DNA of 64,000 bases from SZUA-442 sp963759175 (GTDB taxonomy: Bacteria > Actinomycetota > Acidimicrobiia > Spongiisociales > UBA5794), in the NCBI GenBank assembly GCA_963759175.1, contig CAVWXP010000015.1:310001-374000 (forward strand), in the 5' to 3' direction. Under the pieces are notes generated by a model, which searched no databases, was not told where the DNA came from, and saw nothing but the letters and a program-made list of their open reading frames with translations. A program made the position numbers and the translations under genes. This document shows, in pieces, positions 11,376-20,999 of the stretch; within the stretch, counting starts at the first letter, position 1, and the number at the start of each line of letters is the position of its first letter.

Positions 11376-12077
11376 TCAGGTCGCCGGATCGTCGGCGGCG
11401 AGGTCGGGCGACGCCACTTCGACCATCACCTGATCGAGCGGCTTGCGTTCCAGATCGGGGACGTGACAGTCGTCGGAGGCATACCCGATGGGGAAGAGGA
11501 TGAATGGTCGCTCGTTCTCCGGACGTCCCAGGAGTGTGCGAAGGAACGCCATCGGACTCGGCGTGTGCGTCAACGTGGACAGCCCCATGCGGTGGAGCGC
11601 ATCGATGAACATGCCGCATGCGATGCCGACCGACTCCTTCACGTAGTAGTGATGGCGTCGCGAACCGTCGGGTGCGACCCCGTACCGCTGTTCGAAGACG
11701 ACGACGAGCCATGGAGCGGTCTCGAGGAAGGGCTTCTCCCAATCGGTTCCGAGCGCGGCGAGGTCGGCGCGCCAGTGCGGAGGAAGCCTGCCACCCTCGT
11801 AGTTCTCACGTTCTTCGGTCTCTGCTGCCTCGCGGATGGCTCGCTTCACGACAGGATCGCCGACGAGGACAAATGTCCACGGCTGCTTGTGCGCACCGCT
11901 GGGAGCCGTAGATGCGCTCGCAATGGCGAGCTCCACCAGCTCTCGAGGTACGGCGCGATCGGAGAAGTCGCGAACGGAGCGACGCCCGTCCATCTCCTCG
12001 TACACCGTCCGTGCGACGACCATGCGTTCTTCGTCAGGGATGCTGGGAGTCCGGTAGGGCACGGTCGGATGGGCCAT
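11376..12077 (-). CDS. nitroreductase family, iodotyrosine deiodinase-like
   Basis: The 233-residue FMN enzyme is closest, by eye, to iodotyrosine deiodinase rather than to nitro-group reductases. Shared features are RRSVRDFSD, TAPSGAHKQPWTFVLV, SVGIACGMFIDAL, LGRPENERP and the end VPDLERKPLDQVMV. The residues that grip the zwitterion of halotyrosine in the human enzyme (Glu157, Tyr161, Lys182) correspond to Glu89, Tyr93 and Lys115. There is no membrane anchor. The likely reaction is reductive dehalogenation of halotyrosines or a related phenol. The start at ATG 12077 is open; upstream is the divergent Crp-family gene. Confidence 0.87.
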   Translation of the reverse strand: MAHPTVPYRTPSIPDEERMVVARTVYEEMDGRRSVRDFSDRAVPRELVELAIASASTAPSGAHKQPWTFVLVGDPVVKRAIREAAETEERENYEGGRLPPHWRADLAALGTDWEKPFLETAPWLVVVFEQRYGVAPDGSRRHHYYVKESVGIACGMFIDALHRMGLSTLTHTPSPMAFLRTLLGRPENERPFILFPIGYASDDCHVPDLERKPLDQVMVEVASPDLAADDPAT

Positions 12078-12162
12078 CGGGCGACTGTACGCACCGCTCG
12101 CTCGCCCAACAACTCGAAGCGATCATCGGGAAGGTCCGAGACGGCCAACGTGTTGGCGTTGT

Positions 12163-12840
12163 ATGGCCATACCGCTCGATCAACATGCAGCGTGGCTCGC
12201 ACGAAGCCTCGGCAGGACCGACTACTTGCCGCTGCGACCCGACGACGCGGCTGCGCTCGCTGGCGCCGGTGTCGTCGTCGACAAGCATCGCGGTACCCAC
12301 CTCTTCCGTGAGGGAGACGACGCCACTGCGTGCTTCATCGTCAAGGAGGGCGAGGTCGAGCTGTATCGCCGTACGGGGGCCGGTCGATCGGTCGTGGGGC
12401 GGCAGGGTCCGGGTTCCGTCGTGGGTGACATCGCGATGTTCCGGGACCGACCGTACCTGTCTTCGGCACGCGCCGTCGGTCAGGTGAAGGCGATCCGACT
12501 CGAGCGCGATACGCTCATCCCGTTGCTGCTGGCGCGCCCCGTCCTGGCGATGCGTTGGCTCGTCAACGGCCTCGCACAGCTCGAGGCCGCCCAACAGCGG
12601 CTCATCCGCCTGATCGATCGCACCGTCATCGAACAGGTTGCAGGGATCATCCTCGATGAGCAGGACGGATACGGTGATGTCGCCATGTCGCAGGCATCGA
12701 TCGCCGAGCTTCTCGGTGCCAGCCGACAGACGGTGAACGAGGCGCTGCGTGATCTCAAGGCGATGGGCGCCGTCGATACCGGCTACCGGCGCATCACGAT
12801 CCTCGACGATGCCGTGCTAGCCGGGGTTGCGTCGCGATAG
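12163..12840 (+). CDS. Crp/Fnr family transcriptional regulator
   Basis: The 225-residue protein has a cyclic-nucleotide-binding-like barrel (residues 20-115; GTHLFREGDDATACFIVKEG, GSVVGDIAMF), a long dimerisation helix, and a C-terminal winged helix with recognition region MSQASIAELLGASRQTVNEAL. No Fnr-type cysteine cluster is present. The cAMP-binding motif is only partly kept, so the ligand is unknown. It is divergent from the deiodinase-like gene (85 nt between starts), which makes that gene a candidate target. The last 24 nt overlap the convergent membrane-protein gene. Confidence 0.88.
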   Translation: MAIPLDQHAAWLARSLGRTDYLPLRPDDAAALAGAGVVVDKHRGTHLFREGDDATACFIVKEGEVELYRRTGAGRSVVGRQGPGSVVGDIAMFRDRPYLSSARAVGQVKAIRLERDTLIPLLLARPVLAMRWLVNGLAQLEAAQQRLIRLIDRTVIEQVAGIILDEQDGYGDVAMSQASIAELLGASRQTVNEALRDLKAMGAVDTGYRRITILDDAVLAGVASR

Positions 12841-13230
12841 GGAGGCGAGGACCAGGGCCGCAGGCGCCGAGATCGCGAGGACCACGACGGATTCGATGGT
12901 CGCATCGCTGAAGGGCCCGATGGCAGGACCATCGAGGTTGCCGGTGGTTGATAGGACCACGATCGCTCCCGCTGCGAGCGCTGTCGCGAACCACGTGAGG
13001 ATTGCGGCGCGGGGTGCGCCGTAGCCCGTGGCAACAGGTACGAAGGGCACGATGAGCGGTCCGAGATGGACCGTCGTGTCACCGCGAATGGTCGCGTAGG
13101 TGATCCACACGAGCGTGATCGCCACCGTGAGCCATGCGGTGGCGATCGTGGACGTTGTCCGAGGGGGAGTGGTGACCGTCATGACCGCTGCAACGGCGTC
13201 GACCGACGCGGCCGGAGCCAATGGTCGCAT
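12817..13230 (-). CDS. small integral membrane protein, unknown function
   Basis: The product of about 137 residues has four predicted membrane segments: ATAWLTVAITLVWITYA, LGPLIVPFVPVATGYGA, AILTWFATALAAGAIVVL and VVLAISAPAALVLASL, with a basic tail SRRNPG. I do not recognise the family. The start is uncertain (ATG 13230 or ATG 13182). It is divergent from the DUF3179 lipoprotein, 47 nt apart. Confidence 0.6.
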   Translation of the reverse strand: MRPLAPAASVDAVAAVMTVTTPPRTTSTIATAWLTVAITLVWITYATIRGDTTVHLGPLIVPFVPVATGYGAPRAAILTWFATALAAGAIVVLSTTGNLDGPAIGPFSDATIESVVVLAISAPAALVLASLSRRNPG

Positions 13231-13277
13231 ACACGACAATCCCCGCGAACATACGATACGGAGTTCGTTCAACAGGT

Positions 13278-14501
13278 ATGCCCGATCCGATTCGCCGCCG
13301 TTCGTCGCTCATGATCCTCCTCGTCGCTGCAGCGATGGTGGCGACATCGTGTTCGAGCCCCGAGGGTGGACCTGATCCGTCTCGATCGTCGTCGACGCCG
13401 ACCGAGACGAACGCCGTTGAAGGGCCAGCAGCCACCGCCTTCCCGGACGGCCCCTCGGCACTCGACACCATCGACGCCCCCGAGTTCCCGCCGTCCCTCA
13501 TCGACCCGGCCGAGATCATCTCGGGGGGCCCTCCGCCTGACGGAATCCCGCCGATCGACAACCCGGCGTTCCTTCCGGTTGCCGACAACCTCGACCTGTT
13601 GCCCGCCAGCGAACCAGTGGTCGCCCTGGACATCGGCGGCGACGCACGGGCCTATCCGATCCGGGCGATGGTGTGGCACGAGATCGTGAACGACACCGTC
13701 GGAGGAGTCCCCGTGGCGGTCACGTACTGCCCGTTGTGCAATTCGGCCGCCACCTACGATCGGCGCATCGACGGGTCCGTGACGACCTTCGGCACATCGG
13801 GCAGGCTGTACGCATCCGCGCTGGTGATGTACGACCGGGCCACCGAGAGCCTGTGGACGCACTTCGACGGGCGGGCGGTCGTTGGTGTCCTCGCAGGGAC
13901 CGAGCTCACGGAGTATCCGTCACCGTTGCTGTCGTGGGGCGACTTCCGTTCCGCCCATCCGACGGGCAACGTGCTCGATTGGGAGGCGTCAGGGTTCTCA
14001 CGCGACTACGGGCGGAACCCGTACACCGGCTACGACGACCCAGAGGGAACCCCGTTCCTCTTCCGTGGGGCCCTCGATGATCGGGCGGGAGCGATGGCGC
14101 GGGTGGTCGGCATCGAATTCGCTGGATCATCGGTCGCGTACCTCCTCGATTCCGTCCGCCAGGGGCAGGGGAACGCCACGAACACGTCGGTGGGCGGAAC
14201 CGACATGGTGATCCTGTGGACTCCGGGCCAGGCCTCGGCGCTCGATGACGAGGCCATCGCCGAAGGCGTGGATGTCGGTTCGGTGGGGGTGTTCATCGCA
14301 CAGGTGGACGGCGAAACCCTCACGTTCGCCCACACCGATGACGGCTTCGTCGATTCCGATACGGGTTCCATGTGGTCGATCACCGGTGAAGCGGTGTCTG
14401 GACCCCTTGCGGGGTCGCGACTGGAGCGGGTGCCGCATCTCGACACGTTCTGGTTCGCATGGTCGACCTACCAGCCCGACACCACGCTGGTCGGCGGCTG
14501 A
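13278..14501 (+). CDS. DUF3179 domain lipoprotein
   Basis: The 407-residue protein has a lipoprotein signal with lipobox VATSCSS at about residues 20-26, then a Pro/Ser/Thr-rich linker and the DUF3179 domain. The family signature TYCPLCNSA is clear near residue 155, along with VWHEIVNDTVGGVPV and FGTSGRLYASALVMYDR. The function of DUF3179 is unknown; the paired cysteines of CPLC suggest redox chemistry or metal binding, which is inference. ATG 13278 was chosen because it starts the signal peptide. Confidence 0.88.
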   Translation: MPDPIRRRSSLMILLVAAAMVATSCSSPEGGPDPSRSSSTPTETNAVEGPAATAFPDGPSALDTIDAPEFPPSLIDPAEIISGGPPPDGIPPIDNPAFLPVADNLDLLPASEPVVALDIGGDARAYPIRAMVWHEIVNDTVGGVPVAVTYCPLCNSAATYDRRIDGSVTTFGTSGRLYASALVMYDRATESLWTHFDGRAVVGVLAGTELTEYPSPLLSWGDFRSAHPTGNVLDWEASGFSRDYGRNPYTGYDDPEGTPFLFRGALDDRAGAMARVVGIEFAGSSVAYLLDSVRQGQGNATNTSVGGTDMVILWTPGQASALDDEAIAEGVDVGSVGVFIAQVDGETLTFAHTDDGFVDSDTGSMWSITGEAVSGPLAGSRLERVPHLDTFWFAWSTYQPDTTLVGG

Positions 14502-14556
14502 TCGAGGGCTGACCGCACGGTCGTCGTATCCTCGCGATGTCATCGAAAGGCGTCCT

Positions 14557-14772
14557 GTGAACTTTGCGTCCTGGATACCCATATTCACGGTCGTCGCCGT
14601 GTTCAGCCTCGCGGTCCTCATGCATCTCGCGACCCACGAGGTGCCGTACATGCCGAAGTGGGCGTGGGCCCTGCTCATCGTGTTGACAGCTCCGCTCGGG
14701 GGAGCGGTGTACCTGATCGTGGTCGTGGCGGGCGCCGGCGGGCGCAGCGACGCCGAGGGTCGCCAGTCCTGA
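14557..14772 (+). CDS. PLDc_N-type two-helix membrane protein
   Basis: The 71-residue protein has two membrane helices (WIPIFTVVAVFSLAVLMHLA and WALLIVLTAPLGGAVYLIVV) flanking the motif VPYMPKWAWALL. This fits the phospholipase D N-terminal (PLDc_N) pattern found in small actinobacterial proteins. GTG 14557 follows GAAAGG by 6 nt. It lies 39 nt before the ABC-F gene. Function unknown. Confidence 0.72.
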   Translation: MNFASWIPIFTVVAVFSLAVLMHLATHEVPYMPKWAWALLIVLTAPLGGAVYLIVVVAGAGGRSDAEGRQS

Positions 14773-14811
14773 TACGGTCGCTCGAGCGACATCCCATCCG
14801 AAGGAACCATC

Positions 14812-16452
14812 GTGGCCATCGAGGTCAACAACGCCGTCTTCCACTATCCGGACGGAACCATCGCGATCGACGACGTGTCGTTCAAGGTTCCGACCGGTTC
14901 GGTGACCGCGCTCGTCGGTCCCAACGGCGTCGGCAAGACCACGATGCTGAACCTCATCGCCGGGGACCTCGAGCTCAACGAGGGTTCGATACGCAGCGAC
15001 ACCGAGGTCGCCTACATGCGTCAGAACCCAGGCTTCGACGACCCGTCGACGGCCACCGTCCTCGATGCCCTCGCCCTGTCGTTGCCGAGGGAGTTGGCGC
15101 CCGTCCACGCACGGTTGCAGGGTCTGTATGCCTCCGACCTCTCGGATGCCGACACCGGCATCGCATTGGCCGAGGCCCTCGAGATCTGGCAGGCCCTCGG
15201 TGGGTATATGGCCGAGGCGATGTGGGATCAGGTCACGAGGGCGGTCCTCGATGAGGGTCTTGCCACGGCTGGTGACCGACGCCTCACCCAGTTGTCTGGT
15301 GGGGAACGCAAGGGCATCATCCTTCGTTCGTTCATGGCGTCGAGCGTGCCGACCCTCATCCTGGACGAGCCGGACAACTTCCTGGACCTCAACGCCAAGG
15401 CATGGCTCGAGGAGTCCCTCCGCACGTCACCGAAGACGATCCTCGTGGTGTCGCACGACCGGACCCTGCTCACCAAGTCTGTCGATCGCATGGTGGTGCT
15501 CGAGCACAACGGGAGTTGGATCCACGGTGGCCATTACGGGACGTTCCGTGACGAACGCCGGAAGCGCAACGAACGATTGGCCAAGGACGTCGATGCGTGG
15601 AATGCCGAGGAGCGGCGCCTGTACCGCTACTACAAGCTCATGAAGAACCGGGCAGGGTCGAGCGAGGCCCTTGCGTCGCGTGCCGATGCGGCCCAGACCC
15701 GCTGGGAGCGCTTTCGCGATGCGGGACCACCGCAGTTGCCACCACCCGAGCGCGAGATCGTCCCGAAGTTCGTCGGATCACGGGCGGGCAACGAAGCGAT
15801 CCGCATCACGGACCTCGAGGTGGACGACCTCGTCCTGCCGTTCTCGTTGACGATCTACAACGGCGACTGTGTGGCCCTGCTCGGCGAGAACGGCGTGGGC
15901 AAGTCGACCTTCATCCGGTCGCTGCGCGACGATCGACTGATCGAGTCGGGTCACCTGCGCTTCGGACCCACGGCACGCGTCGGGTTCTTCTCACAGGACG
16001 TCGACATCCCCGACGACGGACATGAGTTGCTCGACATCGTCAAGACGCGGTTCCCGAATCCCGAGGAGGCCCGCCGTGCCCTCGGCAGGTACGGACTCGC
16101 CGACCGCACTCGCCATCACATCTCGGAGCTGTCGGGTGGGCAGAAGGCGCGTGTGCAGATGCTGCTCCTCGAGCGCGACGACCCCAACGTCCTGCTGCTC
16201 GACGAGCCGACAGACAACCTCGACCTCGAGTCGATCCAGGTGATCGAGGAGGTGCTCGCCGACCTCGACGCCACCCAGGTGGCGATCACCCACGACGGTT
16301 GGTTCACACGCATCTTCAATCGCTTCATCGTCTTCGACAAGGACGGCCTCGTCGGCGAGGTGCCCGAGCGGCTGCGCGCCCTCCACATCGTCGGTGGGCG
16401 GAGCTTCTCCCTGCTCGATGAGCCCGATGTGAAGATCCTCACGACGGTCTGA
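14812..16452 (+). CDS. ABC-F family ATPase
   Basis: The 546-residue protein contains two ABC cassettes without membrane segments. The first has Walker A GPNGVGKTT, signature LSGGERKG and Walker B LILDEPDNFLD; the second has GENGVGKST, LSGGQKAR and LLLDEPTDNLD. The linker between them (about residues 250-310, basic and alpha-helical: RRLYRYYKLMKNRAGS) corresponds to the P-site tRNA-interaction motif region. ABC-F proteins bind the ribosome E site and act in translation or antibiotic protection. Which subfamily this is cannot be told by eye. GTG 14812 follows GAAGGA. Confidence 0.9.
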   Translation: MAIEVNNAVFHYPDGTIAIDDVSFKVPTGSVTALVGPNGVGKTTMLNLIAGDLELNEGSIRSDTEVAYMRQNPGFDDPSTATVLDALALSLPRELAPVHARLQGLYASDLSDADTGIALAEALEIWQALGGYMAEAMWDQVTRAVLDEGLATAGDRRLTQLSGGERKGIILRSFMASSVPTLILDEPDNFLDLNAKAWLEESLRTSPKTILVVSHDRTLLTKSVDRMVVLEHNGSWIHGGHYGTFRDERRKRNERLAKDVDAWNAEERRLYRYYKLMKNRAGSSEALASRADAAQTRWERFRDAGPPQLPPPEREIVPKFVGSRAGNEAIRITDLEVDDLVLPFSLTIYNGDCVALLGENGVGKSTFIRSLRDDRLIESGHLRFGPTARVGFFSQDVDIPDDGHELLDIVKTRFPNPEEARRALGRYGLADRTRHHISELSGGQKARVQMLLLERDDPNVLLLDEPTDNLDLESIQVIEEVLADLDATQVAITHDGWFTRIFNRFIVFDKDGLVGEVPERLRALHIVGGRSFSLLDEPDVKILTTV

Positions 16453-16495
16453 CCACCGATCGGCGAGCGGGCCGGTCCGCCCGTACACTCGTGTC

Positions 16496-17346
16496 GTGCT
16501 GTGCTGCATCGGGGATCTCGTCGAGGACATCGTGGTCGAACGGACCGCAACGATCGCGACGGGTGCTGATACCGATGTCGTGATCACCCGACGCCGCGGT
16601 GGGTCGGCAGCGAACGTGGCGGTTGCTGCGGCACGCCTCGGGTGCGATGTCCGGTTCTTCGGCCGCGTCGGGGCCGATGCCGTCGGCGCAGGTCTCGTCG
16701 CCGAACTCGAGACATCCGGTGTCGCAGCCGTCGTGCAGCGCCTCGGGCGCACGGGCACGATCCTCGTCCTGATCGAGCCCGATGGCGAACGGTCGATGCT
16801 GCGCGACAGGGGAGCGGCCGCCGACCTCGACCGGCTCGACGAACCAGGACTCACCGGTGCGACGTGGCTCCACGTCCCCGCATACTCCCTTGTCGACGGT
16901 GCGGTGGCCTCGGTGGCAAGCACCGCTCTGATGCGGGCCAGGGAGGCCGGCATCGCCACCAGTGTCGACGCATCCTCGACGACCGTGGTCGACGCCCTCA
17001 CCCCGGACGGTTTCGCTCAATTGATCGGTCGACTCCGCCCGACGGTGGTGTTCGCGAATGCCGATGAGGCGCGGGCGCTGCCGCCTCCGGATGCCTGGAG
17101 CGGCTTCGATGGCGTGGCAATCATCAAGGACGGACCACGGCCGGTCCGGGCGGTGGATGCGAACCAGCGAGGTGATCGTTGAGGTGGACGCCATGCTCCT
17201 CGGGGACATCAGGGACACCACGGGCGCCGGCGACGCCTTTGCTGCGGGCTTCATCGCGGCGCGGATGCAGCGCCGAGACGCTCCCGGCTGCGCTGACGGC
17301 CGGCCACGAATCCGCGGCCACGCACCTCCGCATCGCGGCCTGGTGA
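16496..17346 (+). pseudogene. PfkB family carbohydrate kinase, two frameshifts
   Basis: The first 215 residues are a normal ribokinase-fold sugar or nucleoside kinase (GDLVEDIVVE start, RRRGGSAANVAVAAARLG, AIIKDGP). The frame then breaks near 17150-17180. The next frame carries the anion-hole motif DTTGAGDAFAAGF, including the catalytic Asp, and breaks again near 17265-17275. The third frame reads ALTAGHESAATHLRIAAW to the stop at 17344-17346. All parts of a roughly 283-residue PfkB protein are therefore present but in three frames. It is either a very recent pseudogene or an assembly error. Substrate unknown. Confidence 0.85.
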
Positions 17347-17454
17347 AGCCGGGGCGGTGTGCAGGCTCGGGGAAGCGTCACATGCCGATCACGTCGGCGT
17401 CACCTCCACGTCACGAATGCGCCAACCGTGTCGGCACCACTGAGAGGACCCACG

Positions 17455-18858
17455 ATGACACGTACCGATCTCGACGCATCGCATCCGATCGACCTGCACC
17501 TCGACATTCGGGCGCTGATGCAGGACGCATTGGCCATGGCCGACTGTGCCGATGCGGTCGCACTCGCCGGATTCTTCAGCCACTTCGAGGTCACGACGAA
17601 GGCGGACTGCACCGACGAGACGAGTGTCGAGCGCCAGATCGAGGCCGAGCCAGGGCAGATCGGACGCGGGAGTACCGCGCCCGGTGTCCTGGGAGAGGAA
17701 TACGGCGAAACGACCGCCGGCCCGGAGGGTGTCGGCCGGTGGGTGCTCGACCCTATCGATGGAACAGCCGCGTTCATCGACGCCGACCCGAGGTTCGCCA
17801 CCCTCATCGCATTCGAGAGCGAAGGCAGACCGCTCGTCGGAGTCGTGTCCGCACCTGCCCTCGGCCTTCGATGGTGGGCGGGTATCGGGCACGGTGCCTT
17901 CCTGTCACGCGACGGTGCAGTCTCGGCGGCTCGGGTCTCGATCACCGACGATCCCTCTGCTGCGCGTGGCCTGGTACCCGACTCGTGGATGAATGGACCA
18001 GGACCGGGGGAGTGGCCGAGGTCGCCGGACGCGCTGGCCGCCGACGCGATGGCCGCGATGCGGTGGTCAGGGTTCGATGCATCGTGGCAGGCGGTGCGCG
18101 TCGTGGGCGGGGACTACGAAGTGTCGGTGACCGCAGGCGCCTGGTGGGACGTTGCACCGTTGCCCGTGATCGTCACCGAAGCCGGGGGAGTGGTCAGGAC
18201 GGATCGCCGCCCCGACGGCAGCGTCGCCATGGTGCTCTCCAACAGCAGGATCGCTCGCCACCTCCACGGTGCCGATGTCCTCAGGCTGTGTCGATCGGTT
18301 CGAGGACGACGACGGCCGTTTCGCGTGATCGTCGGCCGGCAAGCTCGTCGAGGCCCTTGTCCAGCTCCTGCCACCGAGCCCAGAGGCGCTCGCGCTCACC
18401 TGCCGTGGCGGCGTGACCACGCACCGTGTACTATGGTCGGCAACGACGAGCCGTGCTTCGGGATGCGCCTGGAGGTTGAGCCACCAGGCAGGATCCGGAT
18501 CCGCCCAGCCGTTCATGGCGAGGGTCACGTACCGGTCGTGATCCTCGAAGTACCCGAGGATCACACCACGCTCGGTACCGGAACGCCTGCCGATCGTCGT
18601 GAGGTGCATCGTGCCCCAGCCCTTGGTCCTTGGGCGCCACAGCCCGAATCGACCACCGGTCAGACGGTACAGGCCTCGGTGGAACGCCCACGCCGAGCGG
18701 ATGAACCAACGAGGAGGAACCCGCGCCGGTTTCTCGGGCCCCGACGACATGTGAAGCTCCTTGTGCGTGTTCCACCGATCCTACGCGTCAGCGCGTCCGA
18801 TGGGTTTGCGGCGATGATCCATGGGACACCGGTGCGGTATCCACCGGAACCGTGGTGA
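17455..18858 (+). CDS. inositol monophosphatase family protein, C-terminus abnormal
   Basis: From ATG 17455 (GAGAGGA upstream) the protein shows the IMPase fold: ADCTDETSVERQIEAEPG, the metal site GEEYGETTAGPEG, and LDPIDGTAAFID (usual DPxDGT). ISITDD-like and WWDVAPLPVIVTEAGG follow near residues 225-250. Members dephosphorylate inositol phosphate, histidinol phosphate or similar. The conserved part ends near 18285 after SNSRIARHLHGADV. The open frame then continues about 570 nt antisense to the DDN gene as basic, low-quality sequence, so a frameshift or lost stop near 18270-18300 is likely. Confidence 0.75.
   Translation: MTRTDLDASHPIDLHLDIRALMQDALAMADCADAVALAGFFSHFEVTTKADCTDETSVERQIEAEPGQIGRGSTAPGVLGEEYGETTAGPEGVGRWVLDPIDGTAAFIDADPRFATLIAFESEGRPLVGVVSAPALGLRWWAGIGHGAFLSRDGAVSAARVSITDDPSAARGLVPDSWMNGPGPGEWPRSPDALAADAMAAMRWSGFDASWQAVRVVGGDYEVSVTAGAWWDVAPLPVIVTEAGGVVRTDRRPDGSVAMVLSNSRIARHLHGADVLRLCRSVRGRRRPFRVIVGRQARRGPCPAPATEPRGARAHLPWRRDHAPCTMVGNDEPCFGMRLEVEPPGRIRIRPAVHGEGHVPVVILEVPEDHTTLGTGTPADRREVHRAPALGPWAPQPESTTGQTVQASVERPRRADEPTRRNPRRFLGPRRHVKLLVRVPPILRVSASDGFAAMIHGTPVRYPPEPW
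18281..18750 (-). pseudogene. DDN-type nitroreductase/deazaflavin-dependent protein, frameshifted
   Basis: From ATG 18750 (AAGGAG upstream) the protein reads as an F420-dependent DDN-family beta-barrel: SAWAFHRGLYRLTGGRFGLW, LTTIGRRSGTERGVILGYF, WWLNLQAHPEARLVV. At about 18425 one base is missing. The correct continuation (GHAATAGERERLWARWQELD, then TAVVVLEPIDTA) is in another frame and stops at 18281. With that one base restored the protein would be about 157 residues, the usual size. It converges on the IMPase gene. Confidence 0.8.
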
Positions 18859-19054
18859 GTGAGGATGAACCGCATCGTCCCGGTCCATCGCCTTCCCCCG
18901 AAGTGCCGCTCGAGAAGGGGCAGGACGCTCGGATGGATCGGCGCGACAATGGTCATGCACGGTTCAGATCGGCTCGTTGCCGTATCCCTGGATCCGATCC
19001 GGCATCCTTCGACGCTTCCGCCACGAAGGTGGTCGAGTCAGTGAGGTGGTCTCG

Positions 19055-20776
19055 ATGGTCGACGAAAAACCCCGAATGCCTCGGATGCTCGTCGCATTCG
19101 CGGCCATTGCGTTCCTTGCGCCGGTCACCGCCGGGCCTGCATCCGCACTCCCTCCCGAAGATGGCCTGGTGGCCTACACCTCCGACGAGGGAGGCCGAGT
19201 GTCCATTTGGACCATCGAGGCGGATGGCACGAACGCCATCGATCTGACGGGCGCCTATGGCGAAGACGCATTCCGGCCCGTCTGGTCACCCGACGGATCC
19301 CGGATCGCATTCGCGAGGGAGGACATCTTCGTGGTGCCCGTCATCGGCACGCCTCCCGTCAACACGACGGACAACGCTGATGCCCAGAACATTCAAGCGT
19401 GGAACATCTCGTGGTCGCCGGATGGATCGAGGTTCGCCTACCCGAGCGGTGGACGTCTCTACACGGTCGGGGTGAGCGGCAGGAACATCATCGAGATCGC
19501 GATCGGCATCTCCGAGGGCCAGACCCCCCAATGGTCGCCTGACGGTACGAGGATCGCCTACAGCCATCAGACCAGCAACGTGACTTGGGACACCAGGGTC
19601 GTACACCTCGGGTCGAGCGTCATCGCCGACCTCACCGATGGAGGAGGCACCTCGACCAACGACCAGGCCACGTGGTCCCCGGATGGGTCGAGGATCGCAT
19701 TCCGATCCACACGGTCGGGCTCCAGCGCCGTGTGGGTGATGAACGCCGATGGGAGCGGCCAGGTGGAGCTGGTCGCCGATGGCGGTTCCAGCAAGAAGCC
19801 GATGTCGCCGGCTTGGTCACCGGACGGTTCGCGGATCGCCTACATCTCAGACGGCGATGTCTGGATCATCGACGCGGACGGAACCAACGCGGTGAAGGTG
19901 ACAGATACGCCCAGCATCGTCGAGCGTGGTCCGGTGTGGTCACCGACCGGTACGAGGTTGGCGTTCGACAACTCGAGCGGTGAAGTGGGCATCGTCTACG
20001 TAGATGGGAGCGGGTTGGTGACCACCCCGGGATGGTTGCCGGCGTGGCAGCCCGTCTTTCCGCCGGTGGGTCTGGTGGATACGAAACACGGTCAATGGAG
20101 CCTGCGGCGAGCCAACGGTTGGTTCGCATCGTTCTTCTACGGCAACCCTGGTGATGCGCCGTTCATGGGTGATTGGGATTGTGATGGTGTCGATACCCCT
20201 GGGTTGTACCGCCAGTCCGATGGGTACGTCTACCTGCGGAACTCGAATACCCAGGGTGTGGCTGATACCAGGTTCTTCTTCGGGAACCCCGGAGATGTCC
20301 CGTTGGCAGGAGATTGGGATGGTGACGGGTGCGATACGGTATCGATCTATCGGCCGTCGAGTCAGGTGTTCTACATCATCAACGCGCTCGGTTCGGAGGA
20401 CGAGGGCCTGGGTGCGGCTGATTTCAGCTTCATGTTCGGGAATCCCGGCGACAAGCCGATCGGCGGGGACTGGGACGGTGACGGCATCGACGAGATGGGC
20501 CTCCATCGTGAGTCGACGGGCCTGTTCTACTGGAGGAACACCCTCGACACGGGCGTGGCTGACGGGTCGATCTACTTCGGTAACCCGGGTGACGGGTTCG
20601 TATCTGGCGCCTGGGGCACGATCGCAGGTCGGGACACGCCTGCGGTGTATCGGCCATCGAACGGGACGATGTACTTCCGCTACTCACTCACCGAGGGCAA
20701 TGCAGACACTTGGTTCCCATGGCCCGGTGCCAGCGACCGAGAAGTACCGGTAGCCGGGGCTTTCGGACTCGATTGA
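19055..20776 (+). CDS. secreted protein with TolB-like WD40 and VCBS-like repeats
   Basis: The 573-residue protein starts with a signal peptide (MLVAFAAIAFLAPVTAGPAS, cleavage after ASA). Residues 35-330 hold about six TolB/PD40 beta-propeller blades with the motif WSPDGSRIAF/Y. Residues 340-570 hold five blocks of about 50 residues of the pattern YGNPGDAPFMGDWDCDGVDT, with Asp-rich calcium-loop-like DWDGDG (VCBS/FG-GAP-like). It is probably extracellular and binds surface or ligand through the repeats; its partner is unknown. It borders the decayed island to its right. Confidence 0.85.
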   Translation: MVDEKPRMPRMLVAFAAIAFLAPVTAGPASALPPEDGLVAYTSDEGGRVSIWTIEADGTNAIDLTGAYGEDAFRPVWSPDGSRIAFAREDIFVVPVIGTPPVNTTDNADAQNIQAWNISWSPDGSRFAYPSGGRLYTVGVSGRNIIEIAIGISEGQTPQWSPDGTRIAYSHQTSNVTWDTRVVHLGSSVIADLTDGGGTSTNDQATWSPDGSRIAFRSTRSGSSAVWVMNADGSGQVELVADGGSSKKPMSPAWSPDGSRIAYISDGDVWIIDADGTNAVKVTDTPSIVERGPVWSPTGTRLAFDNSSGEVGIVYVDGSGLVTTPGWLPAWQPVFPPVGLVDTKHGQWSLRRANGWFASFFYGNPGDAPFMGDWDCDGVDTPGLYRQSDGYVYLRNSNTQGVADTRFFFGNPGDVPLAGDWDGDGCDTVSIYRPSSQVFYIINALGSEDEGLGAADFSFMFGNPGDKPIGGDWDGDGIDEMGLHRESTGLFYWRNTLDTGVADGSIYFGNPGDGFVSGAWGTIAGRDTPAVYRPSNGTMYFRYSLTEGNADTWFPWPGASDREVPVAGAFGLD

Positions 20777-20999
20777 GCAGCTGGTCGGTGGATTGGCGCC
20801 GCCGTCGGAGTTGTTGTGCATCGACGTGATGACCTGAGGGCGGCTTCAACGAGTTGAACATCAGAGACAGCGTGGGAGGGTACCCATGGAGAGGCACTGG
20901 ATGACTTGGGTGTCCCCGCCGGTCCGGTCCCTCCGAGCCGCTACTGAACTTCCGTTGACCAGCTGTCGGGGGACGGATCGCTCACCAGCGCATAGCGCC

